A stretch of 64,000 nucleotides of DNA from Baylisascaris procyonis (GCA_037389465.1 JAZARR010000159.1:4691501-4755500); one strand, 5' to 3'; shown: positions 34,801-46,309, counted from the stretch's first letter. A program made the numbers and translations. Notes: generated by a model not told the origin, from the letters alone.

Positions 34801-37800
34801 GCACTCACATAGCTGCAACACTCGGTATACATTGATTTCAATCGACACATTTATATTAATAGCAGGCTCATTTTCCATTAAAAAAGTAAGAAGAAAAGTA
34901 CAGAAGATTCGAGAATTCGGGTGAGACCATCGATCTGATGCGATGTCCCTCTTTCCAGATCGAGTGACAAGCAACTCAAATTATTCAACTCGTTGGTGTT
35001 GTGAAGTAATGAATTTGAAACGGTCATAGTCTCAAGTCTGTCGCCTCTCGAAACGGCTCACTATGTTTAGGGGAATTTTTTTGGAAATTCTTCACAAAAC
35101 GCTCAACTAAGATGATGAAAAATGCTAAAGAAAGAAATATGTGAATGCAAACAATAAAATTCAATGCAAATTCTAGGTAATGCAGAAAAGAACACATCAA
35201 TCGTTATCTCACTAAATTTTGCTAATTAAGCCAACCAACAAAAGCAAAGATTTGTTTAAAAATGAAACCTACTTACATTTCAATAATCAGCATCGATATA
35301 TCAACACTATAATGGTGGCTGTGTCTTAATTTCTTAATAAGTAAAAAGTTTTGGAAAAATCAGAGCGATTTCTTATAGGGAACTAACTACATAAACAAGA
35401 TCACACTTTTTGTTTGTTTTTTTTGCGCAGATGATAACTAGTGAAAAAATTGCGCTATATGCATAAAACTTAGCGGGCAGGCTGGCATCTTGCACAGCTT
35501 GGGAGATTTCACAGGTAGATCGGACGCTAAAATTGGGAGCTAAGAAAGGCTTGTGAGTTCTTTACAATCCCGATCTGGGCTTAACAACTTTCACGAAATC
35601 GGGTGTAAAATCATCGTCCAAGTTGTGCACCACCCGCGAAGCACGCACCCCACGACGTGGCGATGGATTCACAAAGTAGCCTAGGTTAGTATTTTAGCTT
35701 TGGATGAGGCCATTTCTATAATTTTAATAGAGTTCAGCTCAAAAAGATGGGTACAAGCAACGCAATAACCAACAGTAGATGGGCCAAAACATGCTAACCA
35801 AAGATGCAAAGAGCAAGCAATTCAACAGAATCAAGCAGTGGCACTACTGTCGCTTGCACTTTATTGCGAAAAGCTAATTTGCAATGCTTGACCGCACCTA
35901 CCTCACCTCTCATGAACGCAACTGCCGACCAATGTCCACAAGATGGCACAATTGACTGAATCGAAGACAACCTCACTGCAGCATTTTCGAATATAAATAA
36001 CACTCTATACCTAAGATTACCTTTCTTAACGATATCTACGAAAAGTTACTTGAGCTCGAATTCAGCGAAAAGATGATCGAAAAGCTTGAGGCTGCTTTTG
36101 ATCTTATCGGAATATTGCGTCGGATCTCGAAGCGACTGATCCTTGAGCAAATCTCTGAGACTATCCAGATGCTTCGTCAAGGCCCTCGCCATTGGCCTGA
36201 TCGCTTCCGACTCAGCCTCGTGATCGATTATATTTGAGCCAGCCGTAAGGCACTGAAACAATCAGCGCTATTAAATTCCCTTTTTGCCAATTACACCAGG
36301 ATTTAAAAAAAAAAAAAAGAAACTGACAGCAGCTGCCCTTTAAAGGTGAGTTTTCGTTGATCCCTTCGTTTTTAACTTCTCTCGCTCCCCACCCTCTTGT
36401 CCCCCGCCATGTCTTCGATTTTCCAATTCCTATTTGGATGGTAACGACAGCGAAAAAACGTACTGAACGTAGCAGTTCACAAGCGTGCACTCGAAAGCAC
36501 TTCTTGATATCGACGGAAAATGCTGTAAATCTATAAAAATGAAAGGGAGAGAGGGGCGGACACCTAACTGGCTCTGGACACAGCTAGACCACAGTTATAG
36601 AAACTTTGCCGTGCAAATGTTTCCTGTCCACTTGCAAAATGTTCGTTCTCGCAACAGAAGATGCAACAATGAGGCCTCGTGTAATCACCATCATAAACTT
36701 CCTAAAGGAAAATGTGGAAGACACTGAAACAAAGTTGCTCTCTAAGAATATGCTACAACTTTCCACTTTTACAAAAAAAAAAAAAAAAACAGAAAAAAGA
36801 CTAGCAAACGAAATAATAAGGTAAGCGAAAGTGACAAACGATGTCACCTCTGCACCAAACCAGAGTTGGCCAGGAAGGTTGTCGTGTACGATCTCATCAG
36901 GGAACTTAACACGATAATCACGGCATGCACGATCCGCTTCCCGTGGGAATACAATGACCATCATTTCAGCTGCAAGTAATTTCAGATGCTACTTCCAGGG
37001 TTCAGTATAATTAAAGCCATCAACCATTAATTTTTAAACTTGTTTACAGCTGTCAGCAATTGTCACGAATACTGTCTTGTTGAGCATATTTAAGTTCAGA
37101 GCAATTTGAGCATATGCAATCACCTCCTTGTAAGATATATTCTCAGCGAAAAATAATTGATACCACCAACCAAAAGCGCATTTACGTTTAGGTTTCAAAA
37201 ATGAACAAATACAGAGGCATAGCAGACAAGCTGACAGGTTATGTGCTTCTGCATTCCACTTACCTCATCAACCACTTCCCGAAGCCATCAATCAAAAAAT
37301 GGTCACAATTGCACCATAAGACTATCGCATTTCAACTGCTCGCACAGTTTATGTAAATCTTTTACATAAAATTAATTTTTTAATGGCTCAGCAGCAGTAA
37401 ACGAAAATCTAGTCGATCTAAAATTTACGCATTTTTTTTAGCGTTTTTAAGTTAGAACTTTTTTCGAACTTTCTTTATCAGTAAAAAACGCGATACAGCA
37501 TATCAACCTATGATGCGCATCATAGCCAACGATTTTCTTGATGCTAGCTTCAATGCGTTTCAAATTGGAGCAACGGGAAAGAAAAGCCTATAGATATGCA
37601 TAGGCTCAGATAGCTTGTTGCAACAATTCGCTCGTGAAAAATAAACTTACAAAAAAAAAAAAAAGTAATTAAAATGCAATCGAAATTTATTTCATTTAAT
37701 TGAATAGAGCTATTTTTCGCAGAAATTCATTTTTGCCGATTTTGCTTAACTGGTTATGATAGAATACAGACTGGCAGCTTCATTGATTGCTCACTGTATA

Positions 37801-38377
37801 GGAAAGAATTTCGACAGCACATATTGCGACACAGCAACATAATGCTAGCCATATAAGAAAATTTTGTAATCGATAACATAAATGTGCAGACTGCTGCAAT
37901 CAGTACATCACTGTAATGACGTATTTGAGATTAAACTGTACGCGGCACTATAGAACTTTTTTTATGAGTAGACTGACTTGTTATGAGTTCAACGGAACGA
38001 TAGTGGCAAAGAAAAGGAGATAAGCAAAGGAAAAAGGATTCCCACACCTAGTGATCTGTTGCAAGCTTCTATCAGTTTTGTTTATTCGTAACGCCGTTTC
38101 CGCTCATATCATGTATCGCAGCTCTTCTATCATTCACAGTACATCGTCAAGACTGAAAACGCGGCAATAAAAACTAACAGATGATGTGCAGGAGACGATC
38201 CTGTGCTTGGCGAAGTTTAGTGACCAATTGATTACAGCGTTCCGGATCGCGCCTTCCGTCAAATGAGTCGAGCTCGTTGGCGACTGCATTAAGAGCCTCG
38301 TCTGCATAGTAGAATTTTGCCAATGGCGACCAGTCGTCAACACGAGGTTTCCGAACAAGCTTGCGCAGACTTTGCAT
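28748..38377 (-). CDS. lst-2: Lateral signaling target protein 2 (LST-2 / ZFYVE28 family), complete 12-exon gene
   Basis: Endosomal FYVE protein. In worms and mammals LST-2 binds phosphatidylinositol 3-phosphate on early endosomes and lowers EGF-receptor signalling by favouring receptor degradation (known of the family). Reading the minus strand gives 12 coding exons whose phases all agree: 38377-38179, 36969-36848, 36252-36050, 34812-34723, 34372-34283, 33479-33228, 32684-32478, 31969-31786, 31441-31354, 30517-30374, 30277-30114, 28876-28748. They total 1872 bp, 623 aa plus TAA. The start [16 protein letters not shown] and the segments [25 protein letters not shown] and [16 protein letters not shown] match the conserved N-terminal half (residues 1 to about 285). 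Residues about 320-525 are a variable acidic/Ser-rich linker with an island, [20 protein letters not shown], that is conserved in human ZFYVE28. The FYVE finger is at residues 530-588. The length suits a nematode orthologue. The least certain boundary is exon 10/11. Confidence 0.95.
30114..30277 (-). CDS. lst-2: lst-2 coding exon 11 (FYVE zinc finger core)
   Basis: Encodes WVPD (residues 530-533), Cys pairs at 539/542, 555/558 and 563/566, and the [10 protein letters not shown] basic motif (550-559) that contacts PI3P. The only usable acceptor is CTTTTTGAAG, inside a 38-bp tandem duplication. Donor AAG|GTATAT, leaving in phase 0. Confidence 0.9.
30263..30337. repeat. 38-bp tandem duplication over the lst-2 intron 10 / exon 11 boundary
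   Basis: Two copies in direct tandem, 30263-30300 and 30301-30337, differing only at the last base. Each copy holds the end of intron 10, the CTTTTTGAAG acceptor and the first codons of exon 11. The unit is not a multiple of three, so only the copy nearest the FYVE codons can be spliced in frame. Confidence 0.9.
30374..30517 (-). CDS. lst-2: lst-2 coding exon 10 (linker before FYVE)
   Basis: Acceptor TCGTTGTAG at 30518. Encodes [20 protein letters not shown] to AAAKRVTAG. Two donors are possible: GGAG|GTTGCA (end 30374, phase 1) and CAG|GTGTAG (end 30354, phase 0). Only the first joins the FYVE exon in frame, so it is chosen although it is the weaker splice site. Confidence 0.72.
31354..31441 (-). 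CDS. lst-2: lst-2 coding exon 9 (linker)
   Basis: Acceptor ATGTTTCAG, donor GTACGC. An 88-bp exon, phase 0 to phase 1, encoding [19 protein letters not shown] and EALPLPSF. The sequence is poorly conserved; the assignment rests on splice signals and phase. Confidence 0.78.
31786..31969 (-). CDS. lst-2: lst-2 coding exon 8
   Basis: Acceptor TTATTCAG, donor GTTAGT, leaving in phase 0. Encodes [17 protein letters not shown], then [20 protein letters not shown]. The second segment matches a conserved island in human ZFYVE28 between the N-terminal region and the FYVE finger. Confidence 0.92.
32478..32684 (-). CDS. lst-2: lst-2 coding exon 7 (acidic, Ser-rich linker)
   Basis: Acceptor CGATTTAG, donor GTGAGC. 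Encodes a low-conservation linker rich in Ser, Asp and Glu ([16 protein letters not shown]) ending CKPPTRNET. Frame and phase link it to exons 6 and 8. Confidence 0.83.
33228..33479 (-). CDS. lst-2: lst-2 coding exon 6
   Basis: Acceptor GGATTTCAG, donor GTTTGT, leaving in phase 2. Encodes [13 protein letters not shown], then [18 protein letters not shown], the end of the conserved N-terminal half, and then less conserved sequence. Confidence 0.91.
34283..34372 (-). CDS. lst-2: lst-2 coding exon 5
   Basis: Acceptor AAATTTCAG, donor GTTACT. A 90-bp exon encoding [20 protein letters not shown] and VPRLAII; the split Cys codon is finished by exon 6. It aligns with the family segment that runs from ERALDFGYLTQ to IPRLAIVCG. 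Confidence 0.91.
34723..34812 (-). CDS. lst-2: lst-2 coding exon 4
   Basis: Acceptor GTTGCAG, donor GTGAGA. A 90-bp exon in phase 2/2 encoding [18 protein letters not shown] to [18 protein letters not shown] is nearly invariant in animals. Confidence 0.92.
35562..35680 (-). CDS. Unassigned terminal-exon-like frame nested in lst-2 intron 3
   Basis: On the minus strand an acceptor AACCTAG is followed by an open frame (entering in phase 1) encoding [19 protein letters not shown], then [20 protein letters not shown] and TAA. GC content is clearly above the surrounding intron and the frame ends cleanly. It does not fit lst-2 exon 3 (phase 2), so it is either a nested gene's last exon, a pseudogene piece or an alternative last exon reached from lst-2 exon 1 (phase 1). 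I do not recognise the protein. Confidence 0.35.
36050..36252 (-). CDS. lst-2: lst-2 coding exon 3
   Basis: Acceptor TTGTTTCAG, donor GTAACT, leaving in phase 2. Encodes [20 protein letters not shown] to HLFAEFEL, the helical region next to the LST-2 core; the motif [11 protein letters not shown] is diagnostic. Confidence 0.93.
36848..36969 (-). CDS. lst-2: lst-2 coding exon 2
   Basis: Acceptor ACTTGCAG, donor GTGACA. Enters in phase 1 and leaves in phase 0. Encodes [20 protein letters not shown] followed by the highly conserved [13 protein letters not shown] motif of the LST-2 family. Confidence 0.93.
38179..38377 (-). CDS. lst-2: lst-2 coding exon 1 (start codon)
   Basis: Encodes [10 protein letters not shown] through RLLHII and ends in phase 1 before a GTTAGT donor. 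ATG at 38377 is preferred; the in-frame GTG just upstream is not needed. It carries the family signature [21 protein letters not shown] possible acceptor or trans-splice site (TTATTTAAAG) lies about 30 bases upstream of the ATG. Confidence 0.93.
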
Positions 38378-41229
38378 CACTTATCTCTTATCACAGCCAG
38401 CCACCTTTAAATAACAATCAAGCGTAAATATTTCATGACGTTTACTAGAACGCGATGCAAAACACTGCATGCACCTTAACTTCATATCATATCATACCAC
38501 ATCTCAGAAACGATGAGAAATATCGATATCACGAATATTCTGAAATGAAAAAATGAGAAGGATTCCATAAAATTATGAGGCCGCCAAGCAAAAAACGACA
38601 CAGAAACGAACACGTGTTTGTTCACGTGCTGACATGCATGAGAGCATTGATTTGTCTCAGCTGGCTGATTCATAAGCACACTGTAAAGCTAATTTCGCGG
38701 CATTTCAATAAGCGCATCCTTATCACCCAACCTAAGATTAAGCCTCACTCTACATTGTGCTAATTATTGAGATATTTTCGACAATAATATAGCCATCCAA
38801 GCTTTGGTTATATTTGAGAAATACTGCCCAAATTTAATTTTATTTAGAAATGTTCTCAATGAGATCAATTCAGCTTAGTATGAAAATTCCGAAACTGTAC
38901 ATATTAGATAAAACCCGCTTACAAATATCTTCCCTCCCCCCCCCCCCCGCCCAATTCAGATAATCGGGTACATTGCTTGCCCTCTTTTTAGCGCAGGCTT
39001 TAGCTGAAAGGAGATAAGTAAAACTGCGCGAAATGTTTTCTTAACAAGCAAACAGCATGTATCCATTAGATATTTTCTATTGCTCTGTTTGATAAAAAAA
39101 TTCGAAAAATAAACGACTTTTGGTTGCAAACGAAATGCATATATATTGCTAAAAAAGGGGTGCAAAAAGAATGGAGAGAAAAAAAATAAAGCTCGGAATT
39201 GAAAAATGAAAGAAAAGACTTCTATAAACATAAAAAAGCACGCTTGAAAACAAAGAAAGAAAAAGAAGCGCAGCGACATTCAACACGATAAATGAAAGGA
39301 ATGCGCTCTAATAGCTTTAAAAAGAAAACTGCAGTGTCTTTCTACATATGGAAACCAAGCCCACAGTCTTCTTAGCTTCTACGTAAGAGCTACAAAAAAA
39401 AAAAAACTTTATTGCCGCTGCAGGACCTCAAAGTCGCCAATCGCGACCATCTGAAATTTACCCCTCCCCCATCCCCTATTTGACTGGAGAGAAGTGCGGA
39501 GAATCTGGGAGCTGGAAAAGAGGCAATTCATTTGCGATATATTTTAACCATCAAGGAAACTTCCATATTACACACAGCAATCGAGTTATTCAAAAATGTC
39601 GGTTACGAATTGGTTTTCAGTCAAGCAATGCTTCAAAACGTATGTCATAAAAAATGAGTGCTCATAGAATCGCATCCTGCCTCCACATTAGATCACTAGA
39701 ATGCAGATACATCACGAAAACCACTAACTCTGTGCCCTTAAACAGCGAAGCAAAATGCTCCTCATTTTTCCGCGCAAATTATTGTACTTCGTTTTGAATA
39801 TGCAGACCTATATTTTATGCCACGAAACCTGTACATGCCGAATCTTTTCACTTCATCTTGCCTTACATTGCATTTAGTGAAAATTTGGGTTCGTAATATT
39901 TACTGGCATTTGCTTCACATGAGTAGAGACCCTTAAAGGCGACTAACTAAAACATGCATGCCTCCCACGATGAATGAACCAAACCGCTAACGATCTTGTA
40001 CCACTTATGAAGGTTACAAGCGTGGCGTTCCGCTATACATCCCTCCCATTAGTTTTATAGCGAATGCATAAATCTAGCCGTCCGAACTCTTCCTGAAGGT
40101 AACCCCCCCCCCCCATCCCCGTCCTCATCTACACGATATGTGAAAATTTTGTGACATAAGCAAGTACAAACCTCTTAAAGATCCTTAAATTTCCCCCACC
40201 CCTACCTTCTTATGAGTGTTCCATATTATGTTTTCTTTTATAGAATGGGATAAACCGCCTCAGACATATTCCATAGAACCGAGCTATACCCTATGTTTTA
40301 TGTGCTACTGCCTCATAGTCTGCGTTCATATTTGTGGGCATAAGGTCAGAAGCAGCGGAAAAAGTGGAAAAAGTCCATTAGCAAAAGAACATATTTTCGC
40401 ATCATTTTCCTATACAACCAAGTAGGAGGACGATCCGATGAAAATCCCATTACCGGCAGTAGTGAGTGAGTAATCAATTTCCGGTCAGGAAAAAAAAAGA
40501 AAGTGAAGGAAACCCTTTGGATTACAGGAGAAAAACATTCCTTTTTTAGGCTCCGAACTCCTAAAAATTTGCGAAAAAGCTTTAATTTTCTAACTGCAAC
40601 AATACTTAGTGCATACAAAACGGCAGCCAATTGAAAAAACATAATCAACTACGGCAAAAGTAATGGAAAAGAAAAACCAAAGATCCGTTGATTAAACCTT
40701 GTATGAATCTAGAGACCGGTTTTAGCCCACCCAGGATCGGGATTAGCTCATCTCGATATAGTCCAGGGGCAGATTCGGCCCATACCTTGCTCCCGACCCC
40801 GATCAACACTGACTTAACTTAGATCCAAAACACATTTCCATTGCGTCGACACTTCATTTACAAAGAGGTGACGAGACTTTACCAGATGTACTTTAGACAA
40901 AGTGAATGTAAGATGCGTAGTTATCACAAAGCAAAATTTCACTACCACAATTTTAGGTCCCACAGGACAGTGATATCATCACACCTGGCAATTTACAAAG
41001 CACAGATCACGAAACGTTAGGGGACGAAGCATGAGACTTGCATTTGAGATCGTTAAAATTGAGGTCAAGTCGCCGCTACGAATTCAACAAAGGCAACGGT
41101 CAAGCATACCCCCTCCCCTTCGCTTTCACATTGGACGGAAGTTAGCGCTATCCTTTCAGCATTAAACAAGGCAGTGATGTTTTGTGATTCGATGCACAAT
41201 GCACAACTGCAACGCAATCGATAACATAC

Positions 41230-41331
41230 CTCATGCCTACATCCATCGAACACCGCTCAAACCTTTGTGATACGGAAGTTGCAATTGTGCTGTGCGAGCT
41301 GTTGCATTCGTAATGGCAACTTGACCACTGG
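41230..41331 (-). other. Candidate non-coding or unassigned exon upstream of lst-2
   Basis: A 102-bp minus-strand segment is bounded by a good acceptor (TTATAATCGCAG) and a very good donor (GAG|GTATGTT). Two of three frames are open through most of it. It lies 2.9 kb upstream of the lst-2 start in the same orientation, so a 5' UTR exon of lst-2 is possible; another gene cannot be excluded. Confidence 0.25.
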
Positions 41332-42903
41332 CTGCGATTATAACAACCTCAAGTACAAGATTACTCCCTTCTGGATGTAGTGGTCGTCAAGTGGCCCAAA
41401 GCTTCTGGGAATGTCTTCACGAGTTCGTTTGACGCTGAATGATATAAACTGTCCAACCGGTGGTTAACCAAAACTTTGCAGTTTGAAGTATTTGATGGAA
41501 TGGAACCGTGTGACTCAAACTTTGTGCTACTAATTCAGTCTCAGATCGTATGGATATTTTTGTGGGAGCTCGCACGTTCCCTATAATTACCAGAAATTTA
41601 AGTCGAATTGGAGAACTATTTGATGGCAGAAGAAGGGTAAAAAGTTTGATTTTCTGATATTACAGTGGCACAATCCAAATTCACAACGTGCTCTAGCATT
41701 CACTTTCGCTTTCTACCTGTTAGAAAAAAAACTGACATAAAAGTGAGACCGAGGAGACCCTTTAATAAGGATGAAATTATTGAACACTGACATCAGCGCA
41801 CACCCACGAAATATATAACACTTCTTTTATAAGAGCTCTATGTAAGTGAAATGAATAAATATGAGTATGCCAACGTGAAATATAAAACCAGCAGGGATGC
41901 ACATAAATACAACGATGGGAACGATGGTAAAGCTATTGAAGGCACAGCCTCAAATACGCTCATGCGAATATACAACAAAAAAATATGGGATGGGAAAACC
42001 GTGGCTCAGACGAGGCGTTGCCCCTTGGCCAACAGAGTGGGGAAATCCGTGGAATCATGGTCCCGTCACATAGGAGCGCAATCTGTGGCTCTTTTTCCAC
42101 AGTCTCATGCATGCAGATGCTCCTTTTGCACATTTCCAAACTCATTAGATGTTAGCATTTCAAAAGCGGTGTTAGCAGCACGTTAACTTGTTGCGTTGCA
42201 CCGCTGACAAGTGCGACTCTGGCATTTTAGTGCTTCATAAGCACTAACTTGATGCTTGTGTGACAGGGGCAACGGATCACCTTCTTAGCCGATTAAAGGT
42301 TAACGGATCCCCGACTCGGGTGACAGAACAGCTACGAACTTTTCTGTTGTGACCGTGCCTCGGATTTCCCTTTTGCATAGTAGTGGACCATGAACTATGA
42401 ACTACCCTATTTCGTAGCCCACGAGCTATGAATTCCCTCATCCTCAAGGAACAAATGTGCAAAATATCGCAAATATAAAAAATAAGAGGAAATATAAAAG
42501 CAGTAATCGAAAGCGATGTAAAAGAATGAGCCTTTAAGAAGTGAACGATTCGATGAGGTGAAATGCAAACACAACGTCACCATCAGCAATATAAAATAGA
42601 CACAACGAGCGCCACACAAGCGAGTGCACATTGCCATTCCCCAACAAACACTTACGAACAAATCAATAAAATCACTCAACAGGCCGATTTAATGTAATCA
42701 TCGAAGTGGTACACTAAAATCAGGTTTAAATTCTAAACAAATTGCAGCATTATGCTGTTTAAGTTGAATTATTTCAACAGCGATTTGCGTATAAGCACGT
42801 GCATATTGGTCGAACACTGAGCGATGAGCGCATAAAACGGCATGACGGTAACTCTACATACCGCATTGCGCACTTCGCGACGAATTCGGGAATTGACAAA
42901 CGC

Positions 42904-42917
42904 GACAGCGCGCTGTC
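42904..42917. promoter_or_regulatory. 14-bp perfect palindrome in a CpG-rich patch
   Basis: GACAGCGCGCTGTC reads the same on both strands. It sits in a GC-rich patch (42860-42930) close to the point where strand composition switches, so a regulatory site between divergent transcription units is possible. No known factor is assigned. Confidence 0.25.
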
Positions 42918-44309
42918 ACCCACACCGATTCAGTATGTGTGACATGCGACTTCACAATTGAATGATGCTAATATGATCGTTGCATAGCGCCTAACGTACT
43001 TTAACTTTATGATCTATATACATTGGATATAAAAAAAAAGAACTTTCGAAAAGGATATTGCAGAGATAAGAGAGGGGTGGGGATGGGGGGGGGGGGGTTG
43101 GGGTGGTTTACGCTTAGTTTTCTGGATGTAACAAGTGAAGCAATTGAGAACGAAACCTTTGAAAATAGCCTTAGAGAATATTGGTCGCAAAATTTTTGAT
43201 GGTCCATCAGTGATGAGAATGTAATCTTGTTATTGGCATCTCTGAGAAAGTCGAAACATCATTTTTCTGGCAGGCGGCCTGAAAACAATGTTTCATGATC
43301 GAGGAAACAGTGTTTTCTTTTAATACTTTGTCAAGAGCTACTTTTATACTTTGTAGACACTTTTACAAATAATTTCCTACCAAAATACCTTTTAGCTTCG
43401 AAAATTTTCTGCATTTTGCGACACATATTTGATGTCTCCGAACTGTTTTACAAATACACATTTTGCGATCCTTTTGCCCGAAAAGACTGCTTCTAATTTT
43501 GGAGAATGCCTCACTCCATGAAGATTGTTTAATCGATCTATTCGTTATCAGATATATAATTGAGCTAGCAAGGCACTCAATCCAACTGTTAGAATCCTTA
43601 TTTCTATTGTCTTTTCTGATCGTTTCCATTGATGTTAAATTTCAAAATTTCACTTGCTGTATTCACTTGAACTCTGAAATTTCCGCTTATTTCTTTCATC
43701 TTAGCCTCGAAAATTATGTCTGACTTCTAGTTTCAATTAAAAGTTCACGACATATTTATTCGCCTTTAAAAAATTACTGGCTTGCATCGGACGCAAACAT
43801 CTTAAAATTTTCGGCTGTATCATTGTATCTCTAAAAACTTCATCACTTCAAAAACACAAAATTTTTTCCTTAAAGGTGGAATTACTTGTGTCGGCAATAA
43901 TACTTCAATTATTTTTTAAGTATATAACTTCGTTCAACAATTAATTTTTTCATTGGAAACGAAATATGAAGTAATTATTTGAATTTCGATGTTTGTTTAA
44001 AAAAAAAACCAATCTGTTTTCTTAGCAATATCGAATTTTCTTCGAAAATTTACAGAAAAAAAAATCTTTGAAATATTTCGAATACAATGCGAGATGATGA
44101 TCACTGCTGAGTGGCGAATAAAAACTGAGTTCTCATCAAGGACCAACACCCATAAAATTGCGGTTTATTTGGGTGTTTCGAGTTGTCACTATGAATTGCC
44201 TTAGTCAAATCACTATTAATGTGCATATGAAGCAGATAATCACCGATTCGGATATCACTTGCAGAGAAATAAATTTTTCAATATTGTCCACTATTTTTGC
44301 CTTTTCAGA

Positions 44310-45110
44310 TTCGGAAGTTCGCGACTCTCTGAAGTCTGGAGATTGCGGGACGATTTCCAAGGGTCCTTAGAATTCGTGAACCCCCGAAGCCACGGGTATC
44401 CAAACGGTTCTCGAGGCTCCGAAATTTGTGGCTGCAGAACTTCTGAGGCTCTCGAACGAAATTCTTTATAAAACGAAATCTAGCTCACATTCAGGATTCT
44501 GAACGGTCCTCACGAGTCTCCGAAGTTCGGCTTCCCTCAAAGTCTGTAGCATCCGAATGATTCTTAGATTCTCTCCAAATTCGAGTGCTGCCGAACTTTT
44601 TTTGCGGCCTGTAAACGAAACTCATTCGGCACCTATGCTTCGACATTTCAGGCCCCAACGGTTTCTAGGGCTTGCAAGCGAAATTCTACCGAGGACCAAC
44701 AATAGCTCACTCATTTCGGACCTCATTTTCAGAGGTCCCCGAACGATCTTCGGGCCCCTGGAGGCTTTCTGAGACTCCGGAAATTCTGAGGCCCCCGAAC
44801 TTCCTTGGCATCCTAATTCGGGCTTCTGAACAGCTTCTTCAGAGTACGACGTCAGCGCAAACACAGCAGAACATGAAATTCGGAGTTCTGCGTGGGGCCA
44901 TTCCTCCTCTCCCCCTCCCGCATTTTTCATGGGCCCTTAAAATCGGAAACGTCGACCACTTTGGGAAGCCTCTGAACGGTTTTCGAATGTTCCCAAACTT
45001 CTGGCACCTCTTTCTTGGAGGAGAAAGCAGATAGTAGTGTGCGCATATGTGGGACTCCTGAATCTGGACCGCCTCCGAACGAAATGCTACTGAACGTGAC
45101 TCGTTACCAA
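44310..45110. repeat. GC-rich degenerate repeat block
   Basis: About 800 bases far richer in GC than the flanks, with recurrent words such as CCCGAA, GAACGGTT, GAGGCTCCGAA, AACGAAATTCT and ATAGCTCAC. Related units can be aligned near 44455, 44610, 44665 and 45080. Open frames on both strands (up to about 120 codons) follow from the composition and show no protein family. Confidence 0.6.
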
Positions 45111-46309
45111 GCAGTAGCTACTGATGGAATGTGAACGAAATACCAAAAAATCAGCTATCTAATCAAAGCTCATAATATTTTATCAATGAAAATTTTGCTG
45201 AAAATTTGCTAACTAAAGTATGTACCGAGTGGAAATCCATTAAAACGATTCATCGCTAAGAATAGCTATTCTGTATCTGGGAAGTTGTTCTGATATTGTT
45301 AAAAATTTTGTGGGCTTTGTTGAGCCTGTTAAAAAACTCATATATCACAGAAACTTTGTTATCATCTCATTGTCAGTGGGGCACAATTTTTTATAGATTA
45401 GGCTTTGACGTAGACTATGCATTTACAATTCGTTTTATTCCGTTGTGTCTGGATCAGAGAAAATTTTCGGGAAAAATTTTTGAAGAATCATTTCTTCATC
45501 GCTTTGAAAAAGTGACAATTTTTTGTGGATTGTTTAATTCTGTTGAAAAATTGATTCTTAAGAAATGTTTCATGCTGATTCAGGCAAAATGATTACTTTT
45601 AAAGTCTGAGGTGATTGGATAAACGTTTCTACTGGTCCACATAAGAAAACTAACTTTCAAAGGCTAGTTTTTCAGACGTTTTCATAACCATTGGTAGAAA
45701 AGTAGAGCTGGTAGAGAAAAACTAACTCCGAATGCATTGCATAAGCAGAAAAATGATCTAAAAAATGCGATAAATTAATCATTGGTGGGACTATGGACTT
45801 GGCTTACTTCTTAGGAAAATGCAAGTTTTCAACATCCTGAAGAAAATTTTCCTTGTAGAGAAATTTTTGCAGGTAGTCAATGATTCCATATGATTTCATT
45901 ACAGAGCACTTTCTAAAGACTTGATTCAGAGTAAAATATAACGGTTCACACAAAAAAGTTGCAACGTTATATCGCAAAGAAATTGAGAAAGTTTTTATTT
46001 ATTGCAACGTTCCGATGTGCAAAAATATGCAATATTCATGTGAATAAGAGTAAGAAGAAAGGCAACGAAGAAAAATGGTGGAAAAGAACAGGAAAATGAA
46101 AAAAAAAAAGCAAAGCGTCCGTAAAGCGGACGAAGAGGCATTTAATACGTAAGGACAGCGATAGCGTGAAGATCGAAATGACTTTAAAAGACGAAGGAGG
46201 GGGTGCTTTAACGATGTTCGCATGTAGTAGATTGCAAACTTGTAGAACATGAAACTGGCAGGTATGCAAAGCGTTGCTTGTGCCGAGACATCTTTCGGCG
46301 ACCTCAACC

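Larger units (their letters stand above)
38400..43200. other. Upstream region of lst-2
   Basis: Still A-rich on the plus strand. Holds two long C tracts (38935-38948, 40103-40114), several short GC-richer islands (40.7, 41.1-41.6, 42.0-42.4 and 42.9 kb) and the candidate exon at 41230-41331. No protein family was recognised. Confidence 0.4.

Noticed and set aside
36050..36060. Reading lst-2 exon 3 through to the TAA just after the donor
   Set aside because: Phase-2 splicing at GTAACT to 34812 restores the invariant [10 protein letters not shown], so the stop lies in the intron.
40690..40810. GC-rich island with an AAG|GTATGG donor as an lst-2 5' exon
   Set aside because: No matching acceptor and stops in all frames; left as an unexplained island.
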